A stretch of DNA of 64,000 bases from positions 372,001 to 436,000 of the forward strand of contig JAWZYV010019563.1 of assembly GCA_038373885.1 (NCBI GenBank), given 5' to 3'. The translations under genes and the position numbers were made by a program. The DNA comes from Cheiracanthium punctorium. Its lineage: Eukaryota > Arthropoda > Arachnida > Araneae > Cheiracanthiidae. The notes below the pieces were generated by a model, which saw only the letters and a list, made by a program, of their open reading frames with translations, ran no database searches and was not told where the DNA came from. Positions 35,749 through 46,385 of the stretch are shown one piece after another (the first letter of the stretch is position 1; each line of letters begins with the position of its first letter).

Positions 35749-36538
35749 CACTTTAACCAGTGAGGATGCAAAACTCTGACATCTTGATTGTTTTGATTCA
35801 TGAAGAATACATTTGATTTCAATAAAATATTTAAGGACGACATAGTTACACGTGAATTCTTTTCTATTTAGCACATCATTTCCCGTAAAAATTGTCGATT
35901 ATTGTCCCGCAGTGGTCTGGATGCTAAACTCCGTTCCCATAAGAACACGGCAAGTGAGGCAGCATCTGTGTTGGCCAATGGTTGGGAAGGTCAACTCCCT
36001 CTCGGCTCGACTGCTGTGGGACCGTGTACGTTAATGGAAGCTTGGTGTACGTAAAATCCGTCGTGACTCCAATGTCCTCCATGTTCTAAACGATACCTCT
36101 GTGGTGCCGGTTTTAGGGTGGATTGGTTCCCTTCTCTGGAGTAGGTTCAAAATTAGATACCAACGCAGAAGTCCAACCCCTTTGGTGTTCCAATGGCACC
36201 AATCTTTGGGGGATAGTGCAGTCTTCTATTCCTGGACACGACAGCAACAACATTGTCCATTATTTGTAAAATGGATGTCAGAATTATTTTTAATAGTGCT
36301 GACATCTGCTGAAAACATGAGAATATAATGGAAATACATCGATATAGAATAGCAACTGATTAGACTGCCCAATGCCGAAAAAAGTGCAGCAGTTGCCATC
36401 TCTCGATTTAACTACCAGCAAGGTGGCGGTCGATCGAATCGCCTTTCACGTGCCATAGATTGTGACACTTTTTTGACACAGCTGGTTGTGCGGCTGCACT
36501 TTTTTCGGCATTGGGGAAATTGTTGTTCTTCAAAGCGT
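35749..36538 (+). mobile_element. piggyBac-like hairpin MITE, copy 6 (decayed, interrupted)
   Basis: TTAA flanks the element at 35745-35748 and 36539-36542. The left end CACTTTAACCAGTG and the right end, read inward, ACGCTTTGAAGAAC are decayed. The unique half is recognisable (CACATCATTTCCCGTAAAAA), followed by a foreign block (about 35904-36264), then CTGACATCTGCTGAAAA and the hairpin arms, reduced to GCCGAAAAAAGTGCAGCAGT and TGCACTTTTTTCGGCA. It ends only 44 bases before the acceptor AG-exon boundary at 36582/36583. Confidence 0.75.
35904..36264. other. Foreign insert inside MITE copy 6, possible retroposon
   Basis: About 350 bases interrupt the MITE. ATTGTCGATTATT ends at 35903 and ATTGTCCATTATT lies at 36252-36264, suggesting a 13-base duplication with one mismatch, as left by LINE-driven retroposition. 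The MITE sequence itself also contains a similar motif just beyond, so the exact boundary is ambiguous. The insert is less AT-rich than its surroundings, begins GTCCCGCAGTGGTCTGGATG and ends GACAGCAACAAC. I do not recognise it. Confidence 0.4.
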
Positions 36539-36582
36539 TTAATAATCGATGCACTTCTCATGATTTATTTTTATCGTTGCAG

Positions 36583-36843
36583 GATGAAAAGCCCCAACCG
36601 TACATTTTCGGCTACGAGCTCCAAGACGAGCATGGCTCAACGCAAAGCCGCAAAGAGCAAGGCGACGACTACGGCAACAAGAGGGGCTCTTACGGATATA
36701 CGGACGGACATGGAATATACAGGCAGGTCGAGTACATCGCAGACGAGCATGGCTTCAGGGCTGTGGTCAAAACAAACGAGCCAGGAACGGAAAGTCAAAA
36801 CCCCTCGGACGTGCAAATGCTTTCTGAAGCAGAGAAATACTGA
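36583..36843 (+). CDS. Cuticular protein, last exon (chitin-binding R&R domain)
   Basis: This exon starts after GTTGCAG at 36582 and encodes 86 residues plus TGA. Joined in phase 0 it continues ASNAY|DEKPQPYIFGYELQDEHG. The domain runs over residues 7-69: GSYGYTDGHG, then IYRQVEYIADEHGFRAVVKT and NEPGT. It fits the extended Rebers-Riddiford pattern G-x8-G-x6-Y-x-A-x-E-x-G-F, which binds chitin in arthropod cuticle (Pfam Chitin_bind_4). The closing NEPGTESQNPSDVQ is typical of chelicerate cuticle proteins. The product would be secreted and built into the exoskeleton. The acidic tail (SEAEKY) is short. The RR-1/RR-2 subclass is not certain. Confidence 0.9.
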   Translation, partial: DEKPQPYIFGYELQDEHGSTQSRKEQGDDYGNKRGSYGYTDGHGIYRQVEYIADEHGFRAVVKTNEPGTESQNPSDVQMLSEAEKY

Positions 36844-37995
36844 AGCGCGTTTCAAACTGAACTGAGTTTGACTCAAAGTTTCATTAAGTGTTTGATGTAG
36901 GAAAGCTGAACTTTCCAACATTATATGCAAGAATTCTCTAGATTTATTTTTCAGTTTTATAAGCAGTGTAAACGGATGTTAAGAAACATTCACTGTCAGC
37001 TTCGTCAATGATGAATTTTACAAGTCTAATGTTGCTTTTAGATTTTTAATTTATTTTGCCACAGATCTTCCAAAAGTTTTGAAATTAAATATGCTAAAAA
37101 GATTTCAGTTTATACTTGAAAAACAGATATTATTTTTTTCTGATTCTTAACTATCTGTAATACTGCTTTAAAATAGTTTGGCCTTTTTTTCCCTCAAATG
37201 TTTTTTATAATTAAACATTAATAATGTTTAAACTAATTTTTTTTCTACGAACAGTTTAAAATTTTTATTGCTTTGAGTTATTTTGTTAAGATATAATGTT
37301 TTGTGTTTTTATTATTGAATTTTTATGAATTTTAATTATAACAATCATTGTCACTTATGCATTAAATCCGAATTTAGTACTGAGTAACCATTAAAACACA
37401 TTAAAAATGTCTATCTATTATTGAAAGCACATGTTATCCTTTTAATGTAGCCATTTATTAATGTTAAGTACACAGTATTTATATTTTACAAGGTGAAAAA
37501 ATTTACGATTTTATAGGCTTTATAAAAATGTATATACTTTTTCGCATTCTAACTCACAATTAAAAAAATATTTGTGACAAAAATTGCTGCTTTTACGTAT
37601 TGTTTTGAAATACATTTATTTTCAGTATTTATTTATATTTTTTCATGCAGAGTAATTTATATGAACTAATATATTTATTTGAATCATAATATTTATTCTA
37701 ACTTATTTATTTTTCTATGTACTTGCATCTTTTCAGATCCAATAATCACGAAGACTTGTATAAAGTTATCAATCGCAATTAATATGACTGCAAAAATATT
37801 TATCAAATTTACGTTTTAGTATTTTTTTATATCATTATAAAGAATGGTATTTTTTAAAATGATTTATTTAGATAAGTACGCTGTGAAGCTGTATTTATGA
37901 TTGCGCTCTAGAAGTAAAGAGTAAAACTTAAATTTTAAGGAATCTATACATAAAAATACATATTTTTGTAAAAGAATAAATATTTGTCTTGTTGG
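36844..37995 (+). other. Probable 3-prime UTR of the cuticular gene
   Basis: The stretch after the stop codon is AT-rich without coding features. An ATTAAA occurs near 37391 and an AATAAA at 37975. The length would be about 1.1 kb if the latter is used. Confidence 0.4.
37975..37980 (+). terminator. Candidate poly(A) signal
   Basis: AATAAA is followed by the GT-rich stretch TTTGTCTTGTTGG, a plausible downstream element. Other AATAAA hexamers exist nearby (about 38062), so the choice is tentative. Confidence 0.35.
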
Positions 37996-39159
37996 ACTGT
38001 ACTTTTCTATTTACATACAAAGCTAGTTGCATCAATTATATTCTTAAGTTTTTTGTTACTAAATAAAAATTTTTGAATCGAAAGTTAAATGTTACTCCAA
38101 AATTTTCTTTAAAAAAAGAATTGTGCGTTTAGTGTAAATTACATCTATAAATAACATAAATCTTTACCTTTGTTTTCTCCTATTCATATTTAAAATACAC
38201 CTCATCCTTCTTGACATCTCTTTTAATGAAAAGAAAAAATTGAATCAAGTGCTACAGAATGAAAAGCACTTACAAATGTTTTATGCTGAATACACACAGG
38301 TCATTTTATCTGACCTACATTGAAATTCAAACACTTCTTGACCTTTTAAGTATGTGTATAACCTTTTTACTCTTGTTCGGTCTACAAAATAATGCATAGT
38401 ATAATTATGGACAAAGCGAATACAAAGATTTTTTGTAGGGTATTGGATTTATATTTAGGTTATTTAAATACTGAACGATAAATTCGATTCTGTTATTTGT
38501 AACTTCAATCCTAAGACAAATTTATTTTAGGAAAGTACTGGTTTTGTTTTTATGTTTGTTCATACTATTAGGATTTTTAAAAGATACGTCGTTAAGGTAA
38601 AGCTTCAAACAGCACATATGAAATCATTGTGTTTCTTGTTTTCTAAATAAATTAATATTTTATTTATTTGTACATAAGATATCTATTTTTTCTGCCATGT
38701 TATCTTTAAAATCTTTTCTTGTGCCATCAATATATATATGTTGTACGTTCGTTTCTCATTACAGTCTACTGTCGGTGGAGTTTTAAAACTATGTCAAACG
38801 TTGTTTTCCTTTTCTTTTTGTAATACTGTTTTTTTTAATAAATACATGTTCATTATTGACTGTTTCCTCATTTCTTACAGAACATTAACATTTTTAAATT
38901 TTTGTTTTATAATTAGTCTTTTAAGATAATTCAGGCTGGTTCAGATATTTAAAGGAAGAAAATTTCGCATGCATTCAGATATCTGGCATTCAGAATGTTA
39001 ACTCAAAAAAAATATTTTTATTTTCAGATTCCTATCTCTTTTACATAAAAAAATTAGTATTTTTTAACGATATCTGTTAACCTAATTCGACCTATTGTTC
39101 CTCTGAACAATAAAGCATCTAGCTTACATTATATAATAATGCTTAAAGCTTTCATTATA
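37996..39159. other. AT-rich, no gene recognised
   Basis: No supported gene or element was found between the cuticular gene and the foldback element at 39160. Confidence 0.35.
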
Positions 39160-39370
39160 CAGGGGGACCCGAAAAGATGGCAACATGCTTTAATTCTTTA
39201 TTTATTAGAGATAAGTGGGCAATGTAAATTGAAAAAATATTCAAAATAAGACAGAAAAAAAAAGGCTGCATTACGAAAAATTTCTTCTTTTTGGTTTTCC
39301 AAAAGTTGTATACGACCCTCGTACGAAAAATTGTCAATTAGTAAAATGTTCTCCATATACTAATGAGGTA

Positions 39371-40344
39371 CAGTGGCGGCCCGTGGTCCAAACTGTTAGT
39401 GCAGCCGGAAGCATATGAGTCCCCCCCCCCTTCCTCCGGACAGGAATGGAAAATCTTTGTTACTAAAAAAAAAAAAAATTACATAAAAAATGTAAGAGAT
39501 CCTATTTTACTTCCATAAAATGGACTTAAATTTTAACCAGCCGCTCTTATCCTCAAAATTGCGTGTCTGATTCGAAGTTTCCTTAGAATTTTCTTTTGTA
39601 ACGATAACTTGAGAAGAAAAGAAAAAAAAAAAAAAAAGAAAACTTACTTATTTTTTAGAAGTCAAATCAATCCTCCTTTCTTTTAAAAACTTGCGAATCG
39701 GTCAGTAATGCCCTCATAAAAAGGCGTTGTTTTAATTCAGATATCAATAATTTTAAAAGCTCTTTAAAATTTCCCATGTTTAAAGAATTTTCTCGCTCGC
39801 CATGTCCTCTAAATGCCAGTTCTTGCTTACTTAAAAACAATACTGCTTTGATGGGTAATTGTCCATTCATAAGCGTCTATTCAGGCTTAAGAGTTTACCG
39901 AGCATATATTCTCCTTACCCCCTCCCTCACTTCTCGACCCAATCAATTCGTCGAATTCACTAGTGCAGCAAAAGTCATAAAACCTCTTTTCGGCTGAGTC
40001 TTAGCTAAAACACCCTATGCCATCCTAAGCCGGAGAAAGTGCTTACGTATTCGTTACCATGGCAACGCTCCTGCCAATTTTCTTATCAGCGCTCTGGGCT
40101 GAACCAAAGATTTACCCAATTGAATTGCGGGAAGATTAAAGTGCTTTTTTTCTGAATGAGCGATCCGGCCACAATACGTTTTTTTTGCTTGTTTTTTTTT
40201 TTTAGATTTTTTTAATTTACCGTAGGAATTCCATAATTCTAATCTGAATTTAGGAAAATTAGTAGAATAAATTATTTTAAAGTATGTGCTGATAATTTCA
40301 AGTGCAGCCCGGCTGTACTTGCTGTATCCCACGAGCCGCCACTG
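39371..40344 (-). mobile_element. hAT-A deletion derivative, copy 2
   Basis: The ends are CAGTGGCGGCCCGTGG and, read inward from the right, CAGTGGCGGCTCGTGG. Flanks ATGAGGTA (39363-39370) and ATGAGGTG (40345-40352) are an 8 bp duplication with one mismatch. It is 974 bp, reversed relative to copy 1. It lacks a further 30-odd bases around the CGACTTTATATTGCTG segment that copy 1 keeps. It sits inside a foldback element. Confidence 0.9.
39667..39870 (-). pseudogene. Truncated hAT (ZMYM1-like) transposase fragment
   Basis: The open frame (67 codons) is almost identical to the one in copy 1, differing by A to L near the end and by extension past the copy 1 stop (TDSQVFKRKED). It keeps the QELAFRGHGERENSLNMG core. 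No catalytic domain is present. Confidence 0.7.
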
Positions 40345-40497
40345 ATGAGGTGATGTATAAAATTTCAGTTGTTCATCATGAAACGTAGAACTTTAACAAA
40401 GATGGTCAGGGCTATGCACGAATTCAAATATAAACGTTTATTGGTAGAGTGCAAAAAGTTTATTTTCTTTCGCAATTTTTGTACCACTCCTCAAAAG

Positions 40498-40673
40498 TAG
40501 GGATGGACGCGAGACGACTTTTTTGCGAGACGAAACAGAGATTTACAGCTTTTTTGCGAGACGAGACACACATTTTTAACACTACGATATAGGGATTTTT
40601 GCGAGACGAGACAAGCTTTTAGGCTATTTTGCGAGACACGAGACGCTTATTTTTCGTCTCGCGTCCATCCCTA
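40498..40673. mobile_element. 176 bp hAT-type element built of GCGAGACGAGAC motifs
   Basis: The terminal inverted repeats are identical over 19 bases, TAGGGATGGACGCGAGACG. The target duplication CTCAAAAG is perfect (40490-40497 and 40674-40681), as for hAT. Inside, the motif TTTTTTGCGAGACGA(A/G)ACA is repeated about five times at intervals of roughly 30-45 bases. It has no coding capacity. Confidence 0.9.
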
Positions 40674-41214
40674 CTCAAAAGACATTCTCCTACTTGAATT
40701 TTCTCTTCTACAGCTATGAAAAGTAGCTTAAATCAGCATATATTTATCCTCATATTTTTGGCAGTTTTTAGGATATAATTCTCAAAATTTTTACGTCACC
40801 TCATCAGTGTATAGGCATATTTTACTAATTGAGAAATTTTTTGTCCTAGTGGTCGTACGCAAATTTATAAAGTGTAATTTTTTGAAAATTAACGAGAAGA
40901 AAATTTTCTTTATGCAGTCCTTTCTCCTACTTTATTTTGAAATTTTTTTCAATTTGCATTTTCGCTTTATTATAGAGTTTAAAACTGTGAAATAATATCT
41001 GAGAATTAGTTAGTTATTACAAATACCGAATGAAAAACATAATTTTTTATAACTTATTTTGCTTTTATACATTTAATATGTTTTTCCATATTCCTCCTTC
41101 AATTTTCTGATCAAATTTAGAGAAACCAGAGTAATATTTAAAGCTACAAAAGTAATCGTTTTCAAACAGAAATCTAATAATTCAGAGAATTGTGCCACAT
41201 TTAAATATGCTTAA

Positions 41215-41727
41215 CCCTTTAACGCGCAGTGATCCCGCTCTGGGAACACTTACCTCTGTCGTTTTGACTGCTGCCAGTCACGAAGAAGAGATTGGATTTC
41301 TATAAAAACAGTTGAGGGTGTAATACCGCCACGAGAATCCTTTACTTTTTAGCACGTCATTTCCCGTAAAAAAAATTGTCCCGATTATTTTTAGCAGCAC
41401 TGACATCTGCTGAAAAATGGAAGAATGCGAGAACAGCTCGATAGATTGCCCAGTACTGAAAAAAGGGCAGCCGTTGCCATTGCTCGACTTAACTACCAGC
41501 AAGATGGCGGACGATCGAAACGTTCATCGCGTGCCACAGATCTAGAGGCCCTTTTTTGACGCAGGTGGCTGTGCGCGGGCACAGCCAGCTGCCGTCAAAA
41601 AAGGGTCCTCTGGATCTGTGGCACGCGATGAACGTTTTGATCGTCCGCCATCTTGCTGGTAGTTAAGTCGAGCGATGGCAACTGCTGCCCTTTTTTCAGC
41701 ATTGGGAAAGGGTTGCGCCTCAAAGGG
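41215..41727 (+). mobile_element. piggyBac-like hairpin MITE, copy 7 (full length)
   Basis: TTAA lies on both sides (41211-41214 and 41728-41731). The left end is CCCTTTAACGCGCAGTG and the right end, read inward, CCCTTTGAGGCGCAACCC. The unique half runs to about 41450. Hairpin arms of about 125 bases (41451-41575 and 41577-41706) meet at GGCTGTGCGCGGGCACAGCC. This copy is the best reference for the family layout. Confidence 0.9.
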
Positions 41728-41731
41728 TTAA

Positions 41732-42603
41732 CGCCTACCAACTACTCATCGATATCTGGTGGGGGAAAAAACTAAAAGAAAGGGAGGGGGGGGGGAGAGA
41801 ATCCAGAGCGTCTCAGAACGAACCAGCTCTGACAGCGAGTTCAAAGCGTGAAAAGATAATTAAGACAGTAACAAAGCATTAACATTCTTTCCGAATGTCC
41901 TCTTGCTCTTCTTTCTGGAAACAATGGGTTGATACTATTAGTGTTGCCTAATTGTTTCCTTTGGTGTTGTTAGAAACGAATAAAGCGTATCTTTAGGGAA
42001 TCCTAAAAGTATATTTTTATTTTAAATAAGGACAAAAAAAAAAAAAAAAATATGTTTCAAACAAAATATTCATATAAAAATGAAAGGTGGCATGAAAGCT
42101 GCTCTAAATAGCTAGCAAGTGAAAGAACACTAAATATGAAAACTATCTTATCAAAATAATTTTCACAAAATGGTTAGAAATTTTTTTTCAAGCCACTTTA
42201 TATGACAGTTTTAAAGTTTGCATTTTGTTAATTTTAACCAGGTTAAAAGTTTAAATTTTATTTTATGAGACTCTCAATACATTTTTAAAAATCTTCAGTA
42301 TCTGCAGTTATTTAATGCTTTTATTAAGGTTTACAGAAAATAAATTATTGAATGGATTTTTATAGAGAGAGGATCTGGCTAATTTAGGTACTATTCCAGA
42401 AAATTTTCTTAAAAACTGGAAAAGTTTTTGACTTTTTTACTTGCTATATGTACAGAATTTTGAAAATGAATCACCAAGAATTTTCCACTTATAGCATTAA
42501 AAAAATTTAGATAAATTTTTGAAAATTAACTATTAAATTTGAAGAATTACTTGAAATTGGCATTTCCGATTCAACAAATTTTGATTCATTTTTTAGTATA
42601 CTA
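41732..42603. other. AT-rich, no gene recognised
   Basis: A G-run follows the MITE at about 41786-41796 and an A-run lies at about 42034-42050. No gene was found. Confidence 0.35.
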
Positions 42604-43060
42604 TATACGAAGGGCGCTCGAAAAATAATACGCCTTCGATAAATAAATATTAACTACTAAAGATTTCGTGACAGTTTATTTTTACATACATATGCATTAG
42701 TCAATTTTTGCACAGTCACCTCGTATGTATATATAGAAGCATTTATCATACCGTATTCAAGTTCTTCAATACCTTCATCGTAGGACATCTCCGCCTCCAG
42801 TCCATTTAGAGATGTAAACACTGTTTTCTTAAGCTCTTCGTCATTAAAAAAAAAAATTCCTGACAGAACTTGTTTAAGGTTATAAAAAGATAACAGCCAC
42901 TAGGGTCTAAACTCTATGTAAAAAAAATTCCCACTTGAAATTTTTATTTTATTTTATTTTTTTGTTTTTTTGTTTATTTGTTTGTTTGCCTGCGGTATGT
43001 GGAGGGGCGTTATCGTGCAGGAAACCACACCTTTGAATAATAAGCCTCGTGAAGATTTTT
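42604..43060 (-). pseudogene. Mariner transposase remnant
   Basis: On the minus strand RLIIQRCGFLHDNAPPHTAG at about 42990-43060 matches the second catalytic block (HDNAPPHTA) of mariner transposases. After a low-complexity stretch, YDEGIEELEYGMINASIYTY at about 42720-42790 resembles their C-terminal block. GAAGGGCGCTCGAAAAATAA at 42609 could be the outer terminus. The body between the two blocks is degraded and the N-terminal part is not visible. Confidence 0.5.
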
Positions 43061-45594
43061 GGAAGGAAACAAAATTGGCAAGTGCGGAACAGCTTAAAGA
43101 AACAATGCATACATTTTTTTAAAAATGAACTATATGTTGAAGTCGACGATGAAGGTATGTTAGAGGAGAGCAGGGTATTATGGAATACGATTAACATTTC
43201 TATGACTTTACACATTGTTGAATTATATCATCAAAATCATCATGAGCACATGCTATATACGTATGTAATGAAATGTAACTTGTAAAGAAAAGCCCTATTT
43301 ATTCTGTTGTTATAGGAAAATTATTTTTTAAAAAGTTACGAATGGAGATTAATGTGAAATAGTCGGGTAATATGAAACAGGTGGTTTAAACCGTTGAAAA
43401 ACTAATTGTACTTTAAAACATAGTTATTTTTAACTATAAAACCATTTTTTTAAAGATTAGGTTTGTTCACGTTATTTCTGTTTCGAGTCTATTCAGAAGA
43501 GTAGCAGACATAATCTTTCTCTGCACCGGTAGAGTCAAGATCAGCCCACAGAGAACGACTGAAGCATTGAATCCAAATTCCTCCTTGCTGATAGAACTTT
43601 CTGTACCAAAATGCATTCATAGTCTTTACTTTCCGGTTCTTTAGTTGATGGCACGAAATCCATTACAATATTACCTAGTGTTCCGTAATATCCGACAGGA
43701 CATCTATGAAAATGAAACTTCAAACTGATGGGCAAAACACTGTCAGCTAAAAAAAAAAAAATACACAGTGCAACAAACTACAATTCTCTTAGTGTGGATT
43801 ATGCGCAACAACCATGTTTAAGTCACGTGTACACTAGTGGGTTAAAATGTTTAAAAGCATATCTGCAAAAATTCTTGAAAATCACAAAATGCACATTGTT
43901 ATGTAGCGAGTGTTACGAGAAAAATAAACGGTCAACTCTTACTGCATTGTAACATAGGAATCTTTCTTGAGTAATTCATGGTATTCCAATGTCATAACAG
44001 AGACGAAAACTCGGTATATTCCATATAGTTCCCGACTTTTCCATGATACCCTCCTCTCCTTTAAGTGCTTAAATGTATGGGATGAATATGTGGAAAAACG
44101 GAATGATGCATGCACATGTAGAAATATAAAGTTTGTTACGAAGTATTTAATTGGTGCTTACCTTTTATCAAACGGATACTACTTTCTGAACACGCGTTGT
44201 ACCTTAACAGCAATAAAAATTTACAAAAAATATGAACACTGGACGAGTGCTGGAGGAGAAATCATTATCTAAATTCAGTCTTTTGATGCACAATTAAACA
44301 TTAAGTAAAAGCTAATTTGCATAACAAATTATTAAAAGCTCAACAGTTACTACCAAGAGACATTATGAGGGATAAGAAATCTCTCTTCGTCTGGAAAACA
44401 ATGAAACCTAATCTACGAAAGCACAGGTTAAGTATGCCTAAGTAAAAATACGGCACAGTTATTAAACGTCTTTTAATCAGTTTATAACATTTATTTAAAT
44501 TAACATGATATTTTCATTTAACTATATTAATAAAATCTTTTAATTAAATCTACATTAAGGATGTCTTGCAAGTACTCTTTCATTTTCAGACTACTGAGTG
44601 ACCAAAATTTTTTACTTGCTACACATAAAAGATTTAGAGAAATTTTTGAAAATTAACTATCTAGTTACCTAAACTTTGAAAAGAGTCTCCTTTTTTCTAT
44701 TTGATGAAAAGCTGAAGTTCACAGTTTTAATGTAAGATTTCAATACTCCAAGTAAGTGGATATTATTTCTGTTTGATTTTAAAAGGCATTCTCATTTTCT
44801 TAACAAGCCTTATGTTATGAAAAAGCAGATAATTGAAAATAAAAATGCATCATTAAAAAACAGAAATATTCATGAATATTTCAGTTTATCAATTATTCGT
44901 TGAATCTATCTTGTGTGGGTTGCAATGGTGCAAATATTTTAAAGTAGATGTGTATTAAATGCAAGATACCAGACACTGAGGTGAAGGTCTAACAGATAAC
45001 CTTCATGAGTTACAGTTGTTTACTTAAAGTATTATAAAAAGTAGTCATTGAAACATACGTTTTTTAAGATATGAATGTTTGGAAAAACACACAAACCAAT
45101 TAATCTGGATAGATACCTGCAATTTTAAATCTCCCAAATTGTAAATAATATTCTTAATTAGATAAATTGTAATTAATTTTTCTATTAAGAACTTTCAAAG
45201 TATATATGAATCGAATAAACTATTAGCTTAATCGTTAAGTGAAAATATAGCGTGTATAGCATAGAACAAAATTTTTTCGCAACGATATGTACAAATTTTA
45301 TCGTTTAATACAGAAAATTTTTGGAAATATAAGATGCATGCATTTTACTATTTGCTACATAAAATTGACTCACGTAGTTGAATTTTTTTTTTTTACACGC
45401 ACAATGACTTTAACACTTTTTTAATATATTTTATAAACTAAGTTATTAAATTCGTTTAAAAATATATGACCTTATGCAACTAAAATTTTCTAACTGAACT
45501 TACTCTTATCAAATCATCTGAATTTTATTTTCAAAGTAATAAGCTTGTCTTTAACGGACCTTCAATAAGTAAAAACCTGACTTTAATGGATTTT
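43061..45594. other. No supported gene
   Basis: Open frames of 78-101 codons occur (for example 43967-44272) but have no recognisable motif or splice context. The rest is AT-rich. Confidence 0.35.
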
Positions 45595-45615
45595 CTTTTT
45601 TTTTTCTTTTCTTTC

Positions 45616-45652
<37 letters not shown>

Positions 45653-45660
45653 TTTTTTTT
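45595..45660 (+). repeat. TTTTC microsatellite and T-run
   Basis: Several TTTTC units are followed by more than 20 consecutive T residues. It could be the remains of a reversed retroposon tail but no body is recognised. Confidence 0.85.
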
Positions 45661-45950
45661 GTTTAGCTCTAGTGTGCTATTTTGTTCAGTCCCAGGTTTT
45701 TGTCTGCGCGGCTTTGTCGACATGATTTGTACACAGGTTTTGTCGAGATGAACTGTCACGGTGAAGATCTTTTGAAATGTGTTTGCCAGATAATGCGGGG
45801 GGGGGGGAGTGATTAAAATCTTGAAAGTCGCAGAAGGTTTGCAATTTCTTATAATTGACCGCCATGTTTGCTGCCAAGGAATAATTTCAAAACCGAACTA
45901 AGCTTGGCGATATCTTCCGCATACCAGAACTAGAAAATTATAGTTAGAAT

Positions 45951-46385
45951 ATGCCTGGCGAAGATTCTAAAATAGTGTTAGTAGACGATTTTAATATAGA
46001 TTTCAATTCCAAATATGTGTTTTATGGAACAAGAAAGGCAAACACGGCATACTCATGGATTATGGTGATCATTCCAAACAGTATTTAAAATGGTGAAGTA
46101 TAGTTGAAATATGCTTGGCAAAGATTATGAAACAGTTTCAGTAGGCGATTTTTCGGTAGGCGAAGATAGATTTCGATTCCAAAGATGTACTTTATGGAAC
46201 AAGAAAGAGTTCATTCTTATTTTAACTCCCCCATTATCGCCAACCTATAATCGCCGCACTTTGGCGAGTCTTGCAGTCATGGGTCTCGGTCTCTAGGATA
46301 GATTTCGATTCCAAAGATGGGTTTTATGGAACAAAGAAGAAAAATACGGCATACGCATGAATAATGATACACTTTCCAACTTAAT
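45951..46385 (+). repeat. Degenerate tandem repeat of about 155-190 bases
   Basis: A unit containing ATATGCTTGGCAAAGATTAT, AGTAGGCGATTT, GATTTCGATTCCAAAGATG and TTTTATGGAACAAGAAAG recurs at about 45951-46085, 46108-46207 and, partially, 46298-46385. The copies are diverged and the spacing varies. No open frame runs through them. Confidence 0.6.

Larger units (their letters stand above)
24517..36582 (+). other. Large intron of the cuticular gene
   Basis: The stretch between donor 24517 (GTGAGT) and acceptor 36582 (TTATCGTTGCAG) is about 12.1 kb. It holds a hairpin MITE (24835), an unclassified inverted-repeat element (30245), a hAT-B fragment (31817), a foldback element (33206), an R1 repeat with a 40 bp insertion (35052) and a second hairpin MITE (35749). 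Between them (25349-30244, 31896-33205, 33863-35051) it is AT-rich with no exon I can recognise. The intron is inferred from matching phase and protein logic, not from a transcript. Confidence 0.65.
39160..40990. mobile_element. Decayed foldback element carrying two nested hAT insertions
   Basis: CAGGGGGACCCGAAAAGATG at 39160 and the following TTTATTTATTAGAGATAAGT block match the left arm of the element at 33206. The later parts (AAGTAGCTTAAATCAGCATA at about 40718, ATTTTACTAATTGAGAAATT at about 40820, AACGAGAAGAAAATTTTC at about 40890) follow its right half in order. The right terminus has decayed by about 40990. Two insertions with 8 bp duplications interrupt it: 39371-40344 and 40498-40673. 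Confidence 0.65.

Noticed and set aside
36473..36930. Overlapping open frames on both strands across the chitin-binding exon (36473-36865 + and 36637-36930 -)
   Set aside because: They overlap the R&R domain frame and show no family features.
40498..40673. CRISPR-like array of short repeats
   Set aside because: The repeats are within a eukaryotic hAT element with inverted ends and an 8 bp duplication; spacing is irregular.
43967..44272. 101-codon open frame on the + strand
   Set aside because: No recognisable motif, no splice or promoter context, and AT-rich composition like the surroundings.
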